Below are positions 32,363 to 41,496 of a stretch of 64,000 bases of DNA, piece after piece. The translations under genes were made by a program, and so were the position numbers. Position 1 is the first letter of the stretch. Every line of letters starts with the position of its first letter. The notes below the pieces were generated by a model. That model saw only the letters and a program-made list of their open reading frames with translations. It was not told the origin of the DNA and did no database searches. Source of the DNA: Halomarinibacterium sedimenti (GTDB taxonomy: Bacteria > Bacteroidota > Bacteroidia > Flavobacteriales > Flavobacteriaceae); assembly GCF_019312585.1 (NCBI RefSeq), contig NZ_JAHWDP010000002.1:1-64000 (forward strand), read 5' to 3'.

Positions 32363-33853
32363 TTAGTTCATTTTCACAATTTTCTGTGTCGATTTTTTAC
32401 CATCTGTGTGGTACACTTTTATAAAATAGACTCCTTCTGTAAACGACGAAATATCAAAGGTATGTTCCTTAATATCTGTAACACTTTCAACGCTAAGGGT
32501 CATTCCTAATTGATTACTTATCACAACTTTTGAAATAGCGTTAACAGACTCAATAGTGATACTGTTTTTGGCAGGAACTGGATACACTGTAAAGCTATCT
32601 AAGGTATTATTTGGTAAACCACCCAAGATATTAGGATTATCAAAAATATAGGCAGATCCGGCACGGTCTATCTCATCCCCTCCATTGGCATCGTGGTCTT
32701 CCCAGGGGGCTCCAACAATTAATTGCTGCTCATGCATAGCAACACTCCAACCGTAAAAGTCCTCCCCTACGGTGTCGTTTCCAAGAACAATTTGATCTTC
32801 CACCCATGAACCATTGGTGTCTTTCTTGTAGAAATAAACCTCTCCTGGTTCAAATCCGAAGATGTGTGGTGCGCTTACCATTATTATATTGGATTGAATA
32901 TCGGTATCCCAACCGTACTGAGCGGCTTCTGTGGTAGCATTTCCCATAAGTTTTTGGACTTCTACCCATGTTCCTTGAGCATCTTTTTCAAACACATATG
33001 CCGCTCCTTCTTCTAGGTTCATTCCATAAGCACCTACTACTAATTGGTCCCCAGATATACTTACCGAAGTGCCAAAGAAAGAATCGTCTGTAGCGTCAGA
33101 TGCTACCAATGTTTGTGCATATTCCCAAACTCCACTGGTATCCTTCATATACATATATACAGCACCCTTACGTCCGTCTACCTCATTAGCTCCTATGGCT
33201 AAATAGTCACCAGAAATAGAAACGCCTATTCCAAAAACATCTGAGGGTTGAGGTGATGGGCTTACTATTTTTTGCGCTTCTTCCCAAGTACCTCCATTAT
33301 TTGTAAATACATACGCTGCACCCGTCCAAGAATTATCTCCCGGAGCTCCAGCTACAATGGTATTTCCTTCAGCGTCCAATGACGTAGGATTCATTCCCAA
33401 CTTCGCTTCAGCACTCAAGTCTGAAGCCACAAGTTTCGTGCTATATTCCCAGTTGTTATTTTCATAATCGTAAACATACAGTGCCCCTGTTCTCTGCAAT
33501 CCGTTTACATCAGCCCTTCCGGCAGCAACCACAAGATAATCATCTGAAAATTTTGCTCCTCCACCAAACTCTGCACCTTCATTAGGATCGAAAGCTTCGA
33601 GCCTTTGTGTAAAATTCCAATTCCCGTCAATATCTTTCCCGTAGATATAGGCAGCACCTGAAGCAATGGTTTCGCGCGAAGCACCAACCATTGCAAATTC
33701 GTTGCTAATAGCAACAGAAGTGCCGTACTCTGCACGACTTTCTCTATTTTCACTTACAATTTTTGCACTCTGTGTAAATTGAGCTTTGGAGGTTGTAATC
33801 CCAAATAAGCAACCTAGGATAATAATACTTTTTGTAATGTTTGTTTTTTTCAT
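32363..33853 (-). CDS. FG-GAP repeat protein with T9SS type A sorting domain
   Basis: A 496-residue secreted protein. The signal peptide ends TTSKA before QFTQ. Seven FG-GAP-like blades follow (ASREEYGTSVAIS, DEFGIGVSISGDYLAIGA and so on, with LVVGAPWEDHDAN), expected to form a seven-bladed propeller (about 25-405). The last 75 residues (FTVYPVPAKNSITIE ... YFIKVYHTDGKKSTQKIVKMN) are a T9SS type A sorting domain. It should be exported across the outer membrane and may bind surfaces or polymers. It is transcribed alone; the upstream region shows no exact -7 element. Confidence 0.9.
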   Translation of the reverse strand: MKKTNITKSIIILGCLFGITTSKAQFTQSAKIVSENRESRAEYGTSVAISNEFAMVGASRETIASGAAYIYGKDIDGNWNFTQRLEAFDPNEGAEFGGGAKFSDDYLVVAAGRADVNGLQRTGALYVYDYENNNWEYSTKLVASDLSAEAKLGMNPTSLDAEGNTIVAGAPGDNSWTGAAYVFTNNGGTWEEAQKIVSPSPQPSDVFGIGVSISGDYLAIGANEVDGRKGAVYMYMKDTSGVWEYAQTLVASDATDDSFFGTSVSISGDQLVVGAYGMNLEEGAAYVFEKDAQGTWVEVQKLMGNATTEAAQYGWDTDIQSNIIMVSAPHIFGFEPGEVYFYKKDTNGSWVEDQIVLGNDTVGEDFYGWSVAMHEQQLIVGAPWEDHDANGGDEIDRAGSAYIFDNPNILGGLPNNTLDSFTVYPVPAKNSITIESVNAISKVVISNQLGMTLSVESVTDIKEHTFDISSFTEGVYFIKVYHTDGKKSTQKIVKMN

Positions 33854-34007
33854 TTAATCGTTTTTAAAATAAAATAGGTTATTAATAATTTGTGTTCAAT
33901 TATACTGTTTAGAAAATTGAACGATAAATTTAAATTTCCGGCGTATTATTCATTGTAAAAAGGTGGGACATTTTGTGACATGTGGTTAGCAATTTCGTGA
34001 CACGGGT

Positions 34008-35678
34008 TTAAATATTTGCAAGATATACGTGAAGGGAAGTATTACTTGACAAATTCATTTTTTTTGAGATTCGTTCCTTTCTTTTTCGACAAGATTGTGG
34101 AGTAATATTTAATAAAGATGCTATTTCTTTATAACTTAAATTCATATATAAAAAAGTGATAAAACGAATATCTCCAGGTGTTAATTCGGGATGTTGTGCT
34201 CTTAGCTTATTAAGAAACCCTTGATTTACTTCCTCGAAATGAATAAAGAAGCTATCCCATTGTCGGTCCTTTTTCAAATGCTTTTTAAGATCATTAATTT
34301 GTTTCTTTAATAAGGCATTATTTTCTATTTGAGTATTCTTGGATATAGATTCGACAATCTCTTCTATAAGTTCGTTTTTACTGGATAGGTACAATGCTTT
34401 GGCAGTAAGCTCTCTATTTTTTACATCCAATTCATTCTTTAAACGTTCTCTTTCAAGTAAAACTAAAGCCTCTTTTTCTTGATGTTTTTGTGCATTTAAA
34501 AGAGTTTCATTTTTCTCCCTTTCTAATTCCAGTTCGACTATTTTCTTTCGCTGTTTATGTTTTAAGGAGGTGTTCTTAAAAAACAAAACCAAAAATCCCA
34601 TAAAAACTACAACACAAATAATCAAGACATAATAAAACTGTCTTTCTTGCTTAAGTAAATCCTTACTTTCTATGAGCTCCTTTTTATAGTTTTGAACTTG
34701 AAATTTCAATTGTTCACTTTTAAAGAGCATGCCATTCTTTATGGCATATAAGGAATCGGTTGCAATAATGACAGAATCTTTATAGGAAACGGCTTTTTCA
34801 TAATCGTTAGATTGGCTGTAAAGCTGTGAAAGTAAGGTGTATATTTTAATTCTAGCTTCAATGTTTTTTTCGGCCGAACGTGCCAATAACGCAAATTCCA
34901 GAGCTTTTTCGGGCCTATTTAACTTTTCATATACCCTTGCAAGAATTATTAAAACTGAAATTTTATCGTTTACTGTTATTCTCTCTTTTAAATGAGAAAG
35001 ATTTTCCATCTGAGGTAAAATACTTAGAGCTAATTTTTCAGCACTCAAAAGATCCCCTTTTAATAAAAGGTTTTCGGCTTTTGCAATTTGTCCTAACAAA
35101 AAGACATTGGGAGATTCCTCTAATAGCGGTAAAGCCTCATTTATATACCTTTCTGAAAATTCCAATTCCCCCAATTCATTCCCAACCAAAGCGAGGTTTA
35201 TGGCATAGGCCCCCATTTGCTCTTTGTCGCCTAATTGTGCGGCTATTTCATAGGCATTAAGGAAGGATTCCTTTGCCTTGTAAAAATCCTTATCTTCAAT
35301 GTACAATACGCCTACATTATTAAAAACCTGCATTTCCTGCTTTGGCCCAAGATGAGCTAAAGCAGTTTCATACGCCAGTAAATAATAATGAAATGCTTCC
35401 CCATAATCCATCATTAAGAAATAATTGGTGCCAATGTTTAAGGTGGCATTGAAAACCTGAGGATACCATGAATTTTGAATTGAGATTTCGCGAGCATACA
35501 CCAATTCTTCTATCGATTTGGCATACTCTTTTTTAGATAGGTAGTTGATTCCTAAATTTATTCGATCTATAACACTGGATTGGGTGGCAGATTCTGTATC
35601 CCATTGAGATTGAGCGAAAAGTTGAAAAGTATATGTGCTAAAAAATAAGAATACAACAACGCAAGCATGTTTACACAT
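34008..35678 (-). CDS. TPR protein with C-terminal LuxR-like HTH
   Basis: A 556-residue regulator. An N-terminal signal or anchor (about 5-22) precedes TPR repeats covering 35-320 (EEYAKSIEELVYAREIS, NNVGVLYIEDKDFYKAKESF). One membrane span (about 355-375) is followed by a long coiled coil rich in Glu, Lys and Leu (385-470). The C-terminus has a GerE/LuxR-type helix-turn-helix: LTPGDIRFITFLYMNLSYKEIASLLNITPQSCRKRKERISKKM. This architecture is common in Bacteroidota regulators whose TPRs sense a periplasmic signal. The targets are unknown. Confidence 0.85.
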   Translation of the reverse strand: MCKHACVVVFLFFSTYTFQLFAQSQWDTESATQSSVIDRINLGINYLSKKEYAKSIEELVYAREISIQNSWYPQVFNATLNIGTNYFLMMDYGEAFHYYLLAYETALAHLGPKQEMQVFNNVGVLYIEDKDFYKAKESFLNAYEIAAQLGDKEQMGAYAINLALVGNELGELEFSERYINEALPLLEESPNVFLLGQIAKAENLLLKGDLLSAEKLALSILPQMENLSHLKERITVNDKISVLIILARVYEKLNRPEKALEFALLARSAEKNIEARIKIYTLLSQLYSQSNDYEKAVSYKDSVIIATDSLYAIKNGMLFKSEQLKFQVQNYKKELIESKDLLKQERQFYYVLIICVVVFMGFLVLFFKNTSLKHKQRKKIVELELEREKNETLLNAQKHQEKEALVLLERERLKNELDVKNRELTAKALYLSSKNELIEEIVESISKNTQIENNALLKKQINDLKKHLKKDRQWDSFFIHFEEVNQGFLNKLRAQHPELTPGDIRFITFLYMNLSYKEIASLLNITPQSCRKRKERISKKMNLSSNTSLHVYLANI

Positions 35679-35826
35679 TACTTTAGGTATTTAAATTGAA
35701 TATAAATGAAAATGGAAGCAACGAACAAATTGCCGAATTCCTTACGTTTTAAGACGACAATGGTTACAATATGTTACACTGTATGGACTTTAAAAAATAA
35801 CCTCAGGAGCTTTTTCTAGCGGAACA

Positions 35827-36285
35827 TTAGTAAATTCCTTTCATGGTAAGAACAGTTGTTCCCCAAACAATCAAGGAAGACAAAAAGATACCAATGGTGT
35901 TGGCGTAAAATGCTTTGCTCTTTTCAATTTTGAAAAGATAGGTCGCAATACTACCTGCATACACACCGGTTCCTGGCAACGGAATCATAACAAAGAGCAA
36001 TAATCCCCAAAATCCATACTTCTGAATTTTATTCCCAGAACCTGTCTTAGCTCGTCTGGCAACCCAGATGGCCGATTTTTTATAGAAATTCCAAGCCAAC
36101 AAATAGTGATTAACCTTGTCTAAGAAAAACATCATCATAGGGAACACCAATACATTAGCTGCAAAGGCTACAATAAAAACCAAATAGATATTGGTACCAT
36201 TAAGCAATCCCACAGGAATCCCCACCTTGGCTTCACCAAAGGGAGAGATACTCCATAGCATTACTGTAATAAGTTCTTGAATCAC
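35827..36285 (-). CDS. Small multi-drug export protein family (PF06695)
   Basis: A 152-residue membrane protein with four hydrophobic segments, matching the small multi-drug export (Sm_multidrug_ex) family. Typical blocks are SPFGEAKVGIPVGL near the N-terminus and GFWGLLLFVMIPLPGTGVYAGSIATYLF. The family name is historical and the transport activity is not well established. It stands alone with a promoter element at 36305-36312. Confidence 0.85.
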   Translation of the reverse strand: MIQELITVMLWSISPFGEAKVGIPVGLLNGTNIYLVFIVAFAANVLVFPMMMFFLDKVNHYLLAWNFYKKSAIWVARRAKTGSGNKIQKYGFWGLLLFVMIPLPGTGVYAGSIATYLFKIEKSKAFYANTIGIFLSSLIVWGTTVLTMKGIY

Positions 36286-36304
36286 AATTCAGTTTTTAAA
36301 AGTG

Positions 36305-36312
36305 CAAAAGTA
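36305..36312 (-). promoter_or_regulatory. -7 element (TACTTTTG) for small multi-drug export gene
   Basis: Exact TAnnTTTG match on the minus strand, 20 bases before the start codon. Confidence 0.5.
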
Positions 36313-36470
36313 CTGCTCTTAATTATACTAGCATATTTTGCAGTCATAATATTTTATTAAAGAAAGTATAACGCTCATTTTCAGTAAAGTGATATGATTT
36401 TTGTCATTTTTTTCTTCTTATATCCATTGTACTTTTTTACTCGATTTAAAAGTCATTTAATTCTTGAATT

Positions 36471-37211
36471 ATGGAACTAAAGAAAAATCCGAGCGTAAGC
36501 CTTGCCAACTGGAGTAGTACCTTCTTTTTAATGGGATTAGCAATGATGCTTTTTATCTCCTATCAAGCCATAGAAAGTAAATCGTTTGACAGAGATTTGG
36601 CTTCTGGAGAAGTATTAGATGTAGGTGATGACCTTGAAGATGTCATTCCTATTACAGATCAACTAACACCACCTCCGCCTCCACCACCTCCGCCTCCAGC
36701 GATATCTACTCAAGTGATTGAGGTAGTAGAAAACGATTCGGAAGTGGATGAAACACTTATAGAGTCTTCAGAAACAGATCAAGATCAAGTAATTGTTGAA
36801 ATTGAAGAAATTGAAGATGTGGATGTTGAAGAAGAGGAAATTGTCTACGTTCCCTTTGCCGTTATTGAAGATGTACCCATTTACCCAGGTTGTGAATCTA
36901 AAACCAACAACAACGACAGAAAACAATGTATGGAGGCAAAAGTGATGGAGTTTGTACAAAATAAATTTAATACCGAATTGGCAAATGATTTGGGTCTAGA
37001 GGGAAAGCAGCGTATCAGTGTTCAGTTTAAAATAGACAAGGAAGGCAATGTGGTAAACGTGCGTGCGAGAGCTCCTCACCCACGCTTAGAACAAGAAGCT
37101 ATTAGATTAGTGGAATCGCTTCCTAAAATGATTCCTGGGAAACAACGTGGAAAACCAGTAGGAGTTTTATATGCACTCCCCATTTTGTTTAAGGTTGAAA
37201 ATACAAATTGA
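36471..37211 (+). CDS. Energy transducer TonB
   Basis: A 246-residue TonB-like protein linking the inner-membrane proton-motive force (ExbBD) to outer-membrane receptors. It has one membrane anchor (about 17-36), a run of nine prolines (about 67-76), an acidic linker and a C-terminal TonB domain (about 125-245) with VPIYPGCE, a Bacteroidota signature, and FKIDKEGNVVNVRARAPHPRLEQEAIRLVESLPKM. Several TonB paralogues are usual in this phylum. It converges on the LytTR operon with a 2-base gap. Confidence 0.92.
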   Translation: MELKKNPSVSLANWSSTFFLMGLAMMLFISYQAIESKSFDRDLASGEVLDVGDDLEDVIPITDQLTPPPPPPPPPPAISTQVIEVVENDSEVDETLIESSETDQDQVIVEIEEIEDVDVEEEEIVYVPFAVIEDVPIYPGCESKTNNNDRKQCMEAKVMEFVQNKFNTELANDLGLEGKQRISVQFKIDKEGNVVNVRARAPHPRLEQEAIRLVESLPKMIPGKQRGKPVGVLYALPILFKVENTN

Positions 37212-37213
37212 AA

Positions 37214-37984
37214 TTACTGCAACCACTTTTTAAAGGCTTGTGCCTTTTCCCTACTAATATCTATAGAAATGGAAGCAGGGGCTATTAATTTTACTATAAG
37301 TTTTCCATAAGAGTCGGCTTTAAAGCTTTCCACGGCATCCGATTTTATAATGATTTGTCTATTGGCTCGGAAAAACAAACTTGGATTTACCAATTCTTCA
37401 ATTTCTTCCATGGTTTGGAAATCGGTAATAAATTTTTGGTTATCCTTAGTTACTAAATAAATAAGAACATCTTTTTGAAAATAGGATATATTCTCCTGAC
37501 TTACAATTATAAACGCCTTTCCAGAATGAACAATAAATCGCTCTTTATATATTTTTTGTGCTTTGGAAAGATTTAAATCACGAATTAAGGCTTCCAATTG
37601 GTTGTTAAAGGTGAAGTTTTTAATTTCTTTAATTCGCTTAAACTTATATATGGCTTGGGTTAACTCTTCTTTATCCACAGGTTTTAATAAATAATCGATA
37701 CTATTTAATTTAAAAGCCCTTATGGCATATTCGTTATAGGCGGTAGTAAAAATGACCGGGCAATTTATTTGAACTTCCTGAAATAAATCGAAACTTACTC
37801 CATCACTTAATTGGATATCCATAAATAATAAATCGGGTTCTGGATTAGAAGCAAAATAGGCTAAGCAGGACTTAATAGAATTTAAAACAATTTCTATATG
37901 AATATCCGAATCTATTTCACTGACTAGTTTTAAAAGTCCCCTTGCCACCAATGGCTCATCTTCAATAATAATCGCTTTTATCAT
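37214..37984 (-). CDS. LytTR family response regulator (second system)
   Basis: A 256-residue regulator. The receiver domain has IIIEDEP and phosphoacceptor Asp56 in LLFMDIQLSDG, with TTAYNEYAIRAFKLNSIDYLLKP. The C-terminal LytTR domain contains ENISYFQKDVLIYLVT and LFFRANRQIIIK. It lies 2 bases after its kinase gene. Two direct-repeat pairs with 21-22 bp offset lie in the divergent region (39102-39130 and 39219-39248), which is what a LytTR regulator is expected to bind. It probably controls its own operon and the outer-membrane cluster at 39366-42405. Confidence 0.94.
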   Translation of the reverse strand: MIKAIIIEDEPLVARGLLKLVSEIDSDIHIEIVLNSIKSCLAYFASNPEPDLLFMDIQLSDGVSFDLFQEVQINCPVIFTTAYNEYAIRAFKLNSIDYLLKPVDKEELTQAIYKFKRIKEIKNFTFNNQLEALIRDLNLSKAQKIYKERFIVHSGKAFIIVSQENISYFQKDVLIYLVTKDNQKFITDFQTMEEIEELVNPSLFFRANRQIIIKSDAVESFKADSYGKLIVKLIAPASISIDISREKAQAFKKWLQ

Positions 37985-37986
37985 AA

Positions 37987-38997
37987 CTAATGAATTAAAG
38001 GGATATACACTGCAAAATTATTTGGATCTGATTCGATTCTTAAACCTTTATCTGATAAGTATTTATATAAGTCTTTTAAATTTTCTAGCCCCAATTTATT
38101 GCTATTTTCAACTTGCGTTTTTTTAATGACATTATTTTTTACCATTAAATAAGTCCCATCTGTTTTTATCTGAATTAGGAGTGGATTTTCTAAAGTAATG
38201 CTATTATGTTTCACCACATTCTCAATCAACATTTGTGATATTACAGGAACAATTCCCTTTTCTAAATCTTCTTCGGCTATTTCAATTTGAAATTGTATGG
38301 CTCCATTGAAGCGAGTTTTCATAAGTGAAATGTAATGCTTTACAAAATCCATTTCAGTTTTTAATGATACCACATCTTTGTCTCTATTTTGAAGCGTGTA
38401 TCGATATACCTTTGATAATTGTTGAAGAAACTCGGAAGCCAATTGTTGATTTTCGAAAATTAGGCTATTAAGCGAGGTTAATGCATTAAACAAAAAATGA
38501 GGATTTAACTGATTTCGTAAGGCATCATATCTAACCATAGCCTGATCTTTTTCCAGATGGCTTCTACTTACTAAATTATATTTCCATTCTTCAAAATAAT
38601 AATACCCAAAAATAGTTAGGTTAAATATCACGGCTATAAAGAAATTCATCAAATAAACAACACTATTCCACATTGGGATAATTTGCAAATCGAAGAATAG
38701 ATTTGCAATAAAGAAAATGCTGTAGGAGATAAAAATTATCAATAGGGCTGAGAGGATTATTTGAATGCAAATCTTTTGTAACGGTTTTTTGGAAATGGGA
38801 ATTATTTTTTCCAAAAGCCGGTCCAATAGTACCGTACTTTCCCAACCTAATATAAATAACAACAAAGCTGTGATGGTTAAAATGATATGATAACTCGGAG
38901 GTTCATTTGGAAATACCTTTAACCTAATTATTATCATTACAATATTAATTGAGATTAAAACCGAATAACTATATCTACGTTTTATACTCATATTCAC
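37987..38997 (-). CDS. LytS-type sensor histidine kinase (second system)
   Basis: A 336-residue membrane kinase with four predicted transmembrane helices in residues 10-135, then a His_kinase domain. The phosphoacceptor lies in LNPHFLFNALTSLNS (about 165-180), and ISQMLIENVVKHNSI is the N-box equivalent. It pairs with the LytTR regulator directly downstream. No extracellular sensor domain is seen. A -7-like TAATTTTA precedes it (about 39035-39042). Confidence 0.92.
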   Translation of the reverse strand: MNMSIKRRYSYSVLISINIVMIIIRLKVFPNEPPSYHIILTITALLLFILGWESTVLLDRLLEKIIPISKKPLQKICIQIILSALLIIFISYSIFFIANLFFDLQIIPMWNSVVYLMNFFIAVIFNLTIFGYYYFEEWKYNLVSRSHLEKDQAMVRYDALRNQLNPHFLFNALTSLNSLIFENQQLASEFLQQLSKVYRYTLQNRDKDVVSLKTEMDFVKHYISLMKTRFNGAIQFQIEIAEEDLEKGIVPVISQMLIENVVKHNSITLENPLLIQIKTDGTYLMVKNNVIKKTQVENSNKLGLENLKDLYKYLSDKGLRIESDPNNFAVYIPLIH

Positions 38998-39101
38998 TTA
39001 AGTAGTTTATAAAGTAAAATGGTTTAAATTTTTGAGTTAAAATTACACTTTAGCACCTATTAATAATCGGTTTTTGTGTCGTAATGCATTATTTGAACAC
39101 C

Positions 39102-39130
39102 GAAGTGCTGTTTTACTATCCTAAAGTGCT
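39102..39130. promoter_or_regulatory. Putative LytTR site facing the kinase operon
   Basis: GAAGTGCT at 39102-39109 and AAAGTGCT at 39123-39130 are offset by 21 bp. Read leftward they are AGCACTTC and AGCACTTT, matching the core of the rightward pair at 39219-39248. Confidence 0.5.
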
Positions 39131-39218
39131 TAATCGTGATGTTTTACTTCCAAAAATTATAGTTACCTATCCTCATATTAAAGATATACCATTAATTATC
39201 AATAGCATAAACATTTTT

Positions 39219-39248
39219 CACTTCAACCTATACTTTTTTGCACTTCAA
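39219..39248 (+). promoter_or_regulatory. Putative LytTR site upstream of the outer-membrane gene
   Basis: CACTTCAA occurs exactly twice, at 39219-39226 and 39241-39248, offset 22 bp. The proximal copy ends 9 bp before a TTG (39258-39260) that is 14 bp from a -7-like TATTTTTT. The layout matches that of the first system. Confidence 0.58.
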
Positions 39249-39365
39249 TAGATTTCATTGCTACTTCGCCGTGATATTTTTTTAGGAAACAACACTGCCA
39301 TCTACATTTGTCCTATTAAATCATCAATAATCAAAAAACGAACTATTAATCTTAAATCTTTAAAC

Positions 39366-40031
39366 ATGAAAAAACTATTGTTTACCGCATTCATTCTACT
39401 TTGCTCTATAGGGGTAAAAGCACAAATTAATTATGGAATTCAAGCCTCAGGTGTATTAAGCAACGCCACTTTTACAGATGATGACCTTGACAATACCAAA
39501 AAGGAATTTAGACCTGGTTTTGCAGCGGGTATTTTTGTTGAATTCCCTATTTCAGACAATTTTAGTGTGATACCTTCAGTAAACTTTATGCAAAAAGGAG
39601 TGAAAGTAACCAGTGAAGCTACCATAGCTGGCGAGGATTTTAATCAAGAAATGAAAGCCAATCTAAACTACATTGAGGTTCCTGTAATAGTAGTGTATAC
39701 TATTGGCAAATCTAACTTCTATATTGGTGCCGGACCTTCATTTGGTTATGGCCTCTCTGGAAAATTAAAGGGGACATTTGAATTTGAAGAAGAGGGTGTC
39801 CTTTACAGTGAATCGTTTAATATGGACGCCTTTAAAAGTGAAGATGAAAATGGAGCCGGACTAAAAAGATTTGACTTTGGCATTACAGGGATGGCTGGAT
39901 ATAAAATATCATCAAATTTTTCAATTGCTGCGAGTTACCTACATGGGTTAAGCAATATTGCAAGCGATGATGCCAATGATGCAAAGTTTAGCAACAGAAA
40001 CATCTTAATTTCATTGGCATACAAAATATAA
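39366..40031 (+). CDS. Porin family outer membrane beta-barrel protein (PorT-like)
   Basis: A 221-residue outer-membrane protein. The signal peptide ends VKAQ, then INYGIQASGVLSN starts a beta-barrel of the outer-membrane protein beta-barrel 2 type (NYIEVPVIVVYTIGKSNFYIGAGPSFGYGLSG). I start at the ATG at 39366, which places the signal peptide at the N-terminus; a longer frame from 39258 would run through the proposed promoter. It is the likely first gene of a cluster controlled by the divergent LytTR system. Ligand or function is unknown. Confidence 0.88.
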   Translation: MKKLLFTAFILLCSIGVKAQINYGIQASGVLSNATFTDDDLDNTKKEFRPGFAAGIFVEFPISDNFSVIPSVNFMQKGVKVTSEATIAGEDFNQEMKANLNYIEVPVIVVYTIGKSNFYIGAGPSFGYGLSGKLKGTFEFEEEGVLYSESFNMDAFKSEDENGAGLKRFDFGITGMAGYKISSNFSIAASYLHGLSNIASDDANDAKFSNRNILISLAYKI

Positions 40032-40093
40032 TTTTTTATAAAACCAACTATAGTATGTTTTTGCAGACATCCTATGGGTTAAACCTTGAAAAT

Positions 40094-40861
40094 ATGAATA
40101 AGATCATTGCCATTACGCCAATCATTACTTTAATGTATTTTATGAATGCGTACTTCGGACATAGTATTATTGAGCCTGAAACTCTTGGCCTCAATTCTAT
40201 TGAAAATGTAATTATAGCTAAGAGTAAATTAAAGGGAAAGAAACATTCTTTAAAAGTTACTTTTAAGAAAGCAACAGAAAGGGAATACATTAATGCATCG
40301 ATAAATCAAGACATAATCTTTGAAATGAAAGAAGGCGATGCAAAAAAAATTGATGGTGTTATTCACCTAAAAATAAATGAAGAATGGAAAGCAATTACCA
40401 GTCTTAAAGATGAGTTCCTTTCAGAGTTTAATGTCAACCTTTGTACTTATTATTACCTCGGGAAAAGTAATTCTATTAATGCTTACTTGATTGGTTCCAA
40501 TTCTTTTTTTGATGAAAAGGAATGGTATTTAGTAGACGCCAAAACGGCGGAGGTTATTACTGTTACCTCCAACCCTATTTTTTCGCCCAATTACTTAAAT
40601 TTTGCCACTTTAAATTTAGTATCCACTTCTAGTAAACCACTTAAAGGTATTTATTTATCAAAACTCAATAAGACGAATAGCGTTTTAGAGGCATCTCATT
40701 ATTATGTGGCTAAAAATGAAAAGTGGATTCCATACGAACTTTTTTGGGAAACCAACAATTCATTACTAATTAAAGTACTTCCAGAAAAAAAATCAAATAA
40801 TCTAAAAAATGAACCTTTAGAAAGTGATTTCTCTTATGTGAGAATGACCATTAAAAACTAA
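40094..40861 (+). CDS. Hypothetical exported protein
   Basis: A 255-residue protein of unknown function with an N-terminal hydrophobic segment (about 4-22, signal or anchor). The rest is mixed alpha/beta with many Lys, Ser and Asn and no cysteine cluster. I see no recognisable domain. An alternative ATG at 40055 would add 13 residues, but the later start gives a better signal sequence. It lies 62 bases after the porin gene and 12 bases before the DUF4177-like gene, suggesting one transcript. Confidence 0.75.
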   Translation: MNKIIAITPIITLMYFMNAYFGHSIIEPETLGLNSIENVIIAKSKLKGKKHSLKVTFKKATEREYINASINQDIIFEMKEGDAKKIDGVIHLKINEEWKAITSLKDEFLSEFNVNLCTYYYLGKSNSINAYLIGSNSFFDEKEWYLVDAKTAEVITVTSNPIFSPNYLNFATLNLVSTSSKPLKGIYLSKLNKTNSVLEASHYYVAKNEKWIPYELFWETNNSLLIKVLPEKKSNNLKNEPLESDFSYVRMTIKN

Positions 40862-40873
40862 CACATTAACATT

Positions 40874-41332
40874 ATGAGACTAATTCAATTTTTAATTCCT
40901 ATTGCCCTATTTTTAGTAGGCAATATTACTTGGTCACAGACCATAGAATACAAGACTATTACGGTAGTAGAATCTATTATCCCCAATGGCTTAGGGAGGT
41001 CTAGAATGATAAGTTCCGAAGAACCCAGAGATTATAAAGAGTTTACCTCTAGCCGTACCGCGGAGGATGATGAACGAAATAAATCTGACAGAGGTGAAAT
41101 CCGTTTAAAAAACTTTGATGAAACCAAACTTCTAAATTTTTTCAACTTAGGAGGAATTCGATTTCAAAACATAGCTGCTAACGACGCTGTCGTAACATCA
41201 AAACTAAATGATCTTGCGATACAAGGTTGGGAGTTGGCCTTTGTAAATAGCGGGGTAGAAAGTTTTAGCGGAGAAAGTGACAGTAATGGTATTTTTATTA
41301 CAAGATATATCTTTAAAAGATTAAAGAATTAA
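40874..41332 (+). CDS. Exported DUF4177-like protein
   Basis: A 152-residue exported protein with a signal peptide ending NITWSQ. The C-terminal region KLNDLAIQGWELAFVNSGVE with FITRYIFKR resembles the DUF4177 pattern (leu-asn-x-leu-ala-x-x-gly-trp-glu). The N-terminal part has a hydrophilic insert with RTAEDDERNKSDRGE. It follows the hypothetical gene closely and ends before a terminator at 41372-41403. Function unknown. Confidence 0.75.
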   Translation: MRLIQFLIPIALFLVGNITWSQTIEYKTITVVESIIPNGLGRSRMISSEEPRDYKEFTSSRTAEDDERNKSDRGEIRLKNFDETKLLNFFNLGGIRFQNIAANDAVVTSKLNDLAIQGWELAFVNSGVESFSGESDSNGIFITRYIFKRLKN

Positions 41333-41371
41333 AATTAGCACAAACCATCTTTCAACTAATTAACCAAAATT

Positions 41372-41403
41372 AGGCGCTGGGTCATAAATCCTAGTGCCTT
41401 TTT
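41372..41403 (+). terminator. Terminator after the DUF4177-like gene
   Basis: A 10-bp stem AGGCGCTGGG/CCTAGTGCCT with three G-T wobble pairs, 8-base loop and T-tract. Confidence 0.75.
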
Positions 41404-41496
41404 CCATCTATATCTTATAAATAGTTTATTAGCACTAATACAATAAATCATAAAAATGATTTAGCACTTAGATACATCCTTTTAATTATATCACTT

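Larger units (their letters stand above)
38998..39365. promoter_or_regulatory. Divergent regulatory region of second LytTR system
   Basis: 368 bp without a gene. It has two direct-repeat pairs with GCACTT-type cores in opposite orientations, facing the kinase operon (39102-39130) and the outer-membrane gene (39219-39248). A rightward -7-like TATTTTTT lies at 39275-39282, with TTG at 39258-39260. Confidence 0.6.
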
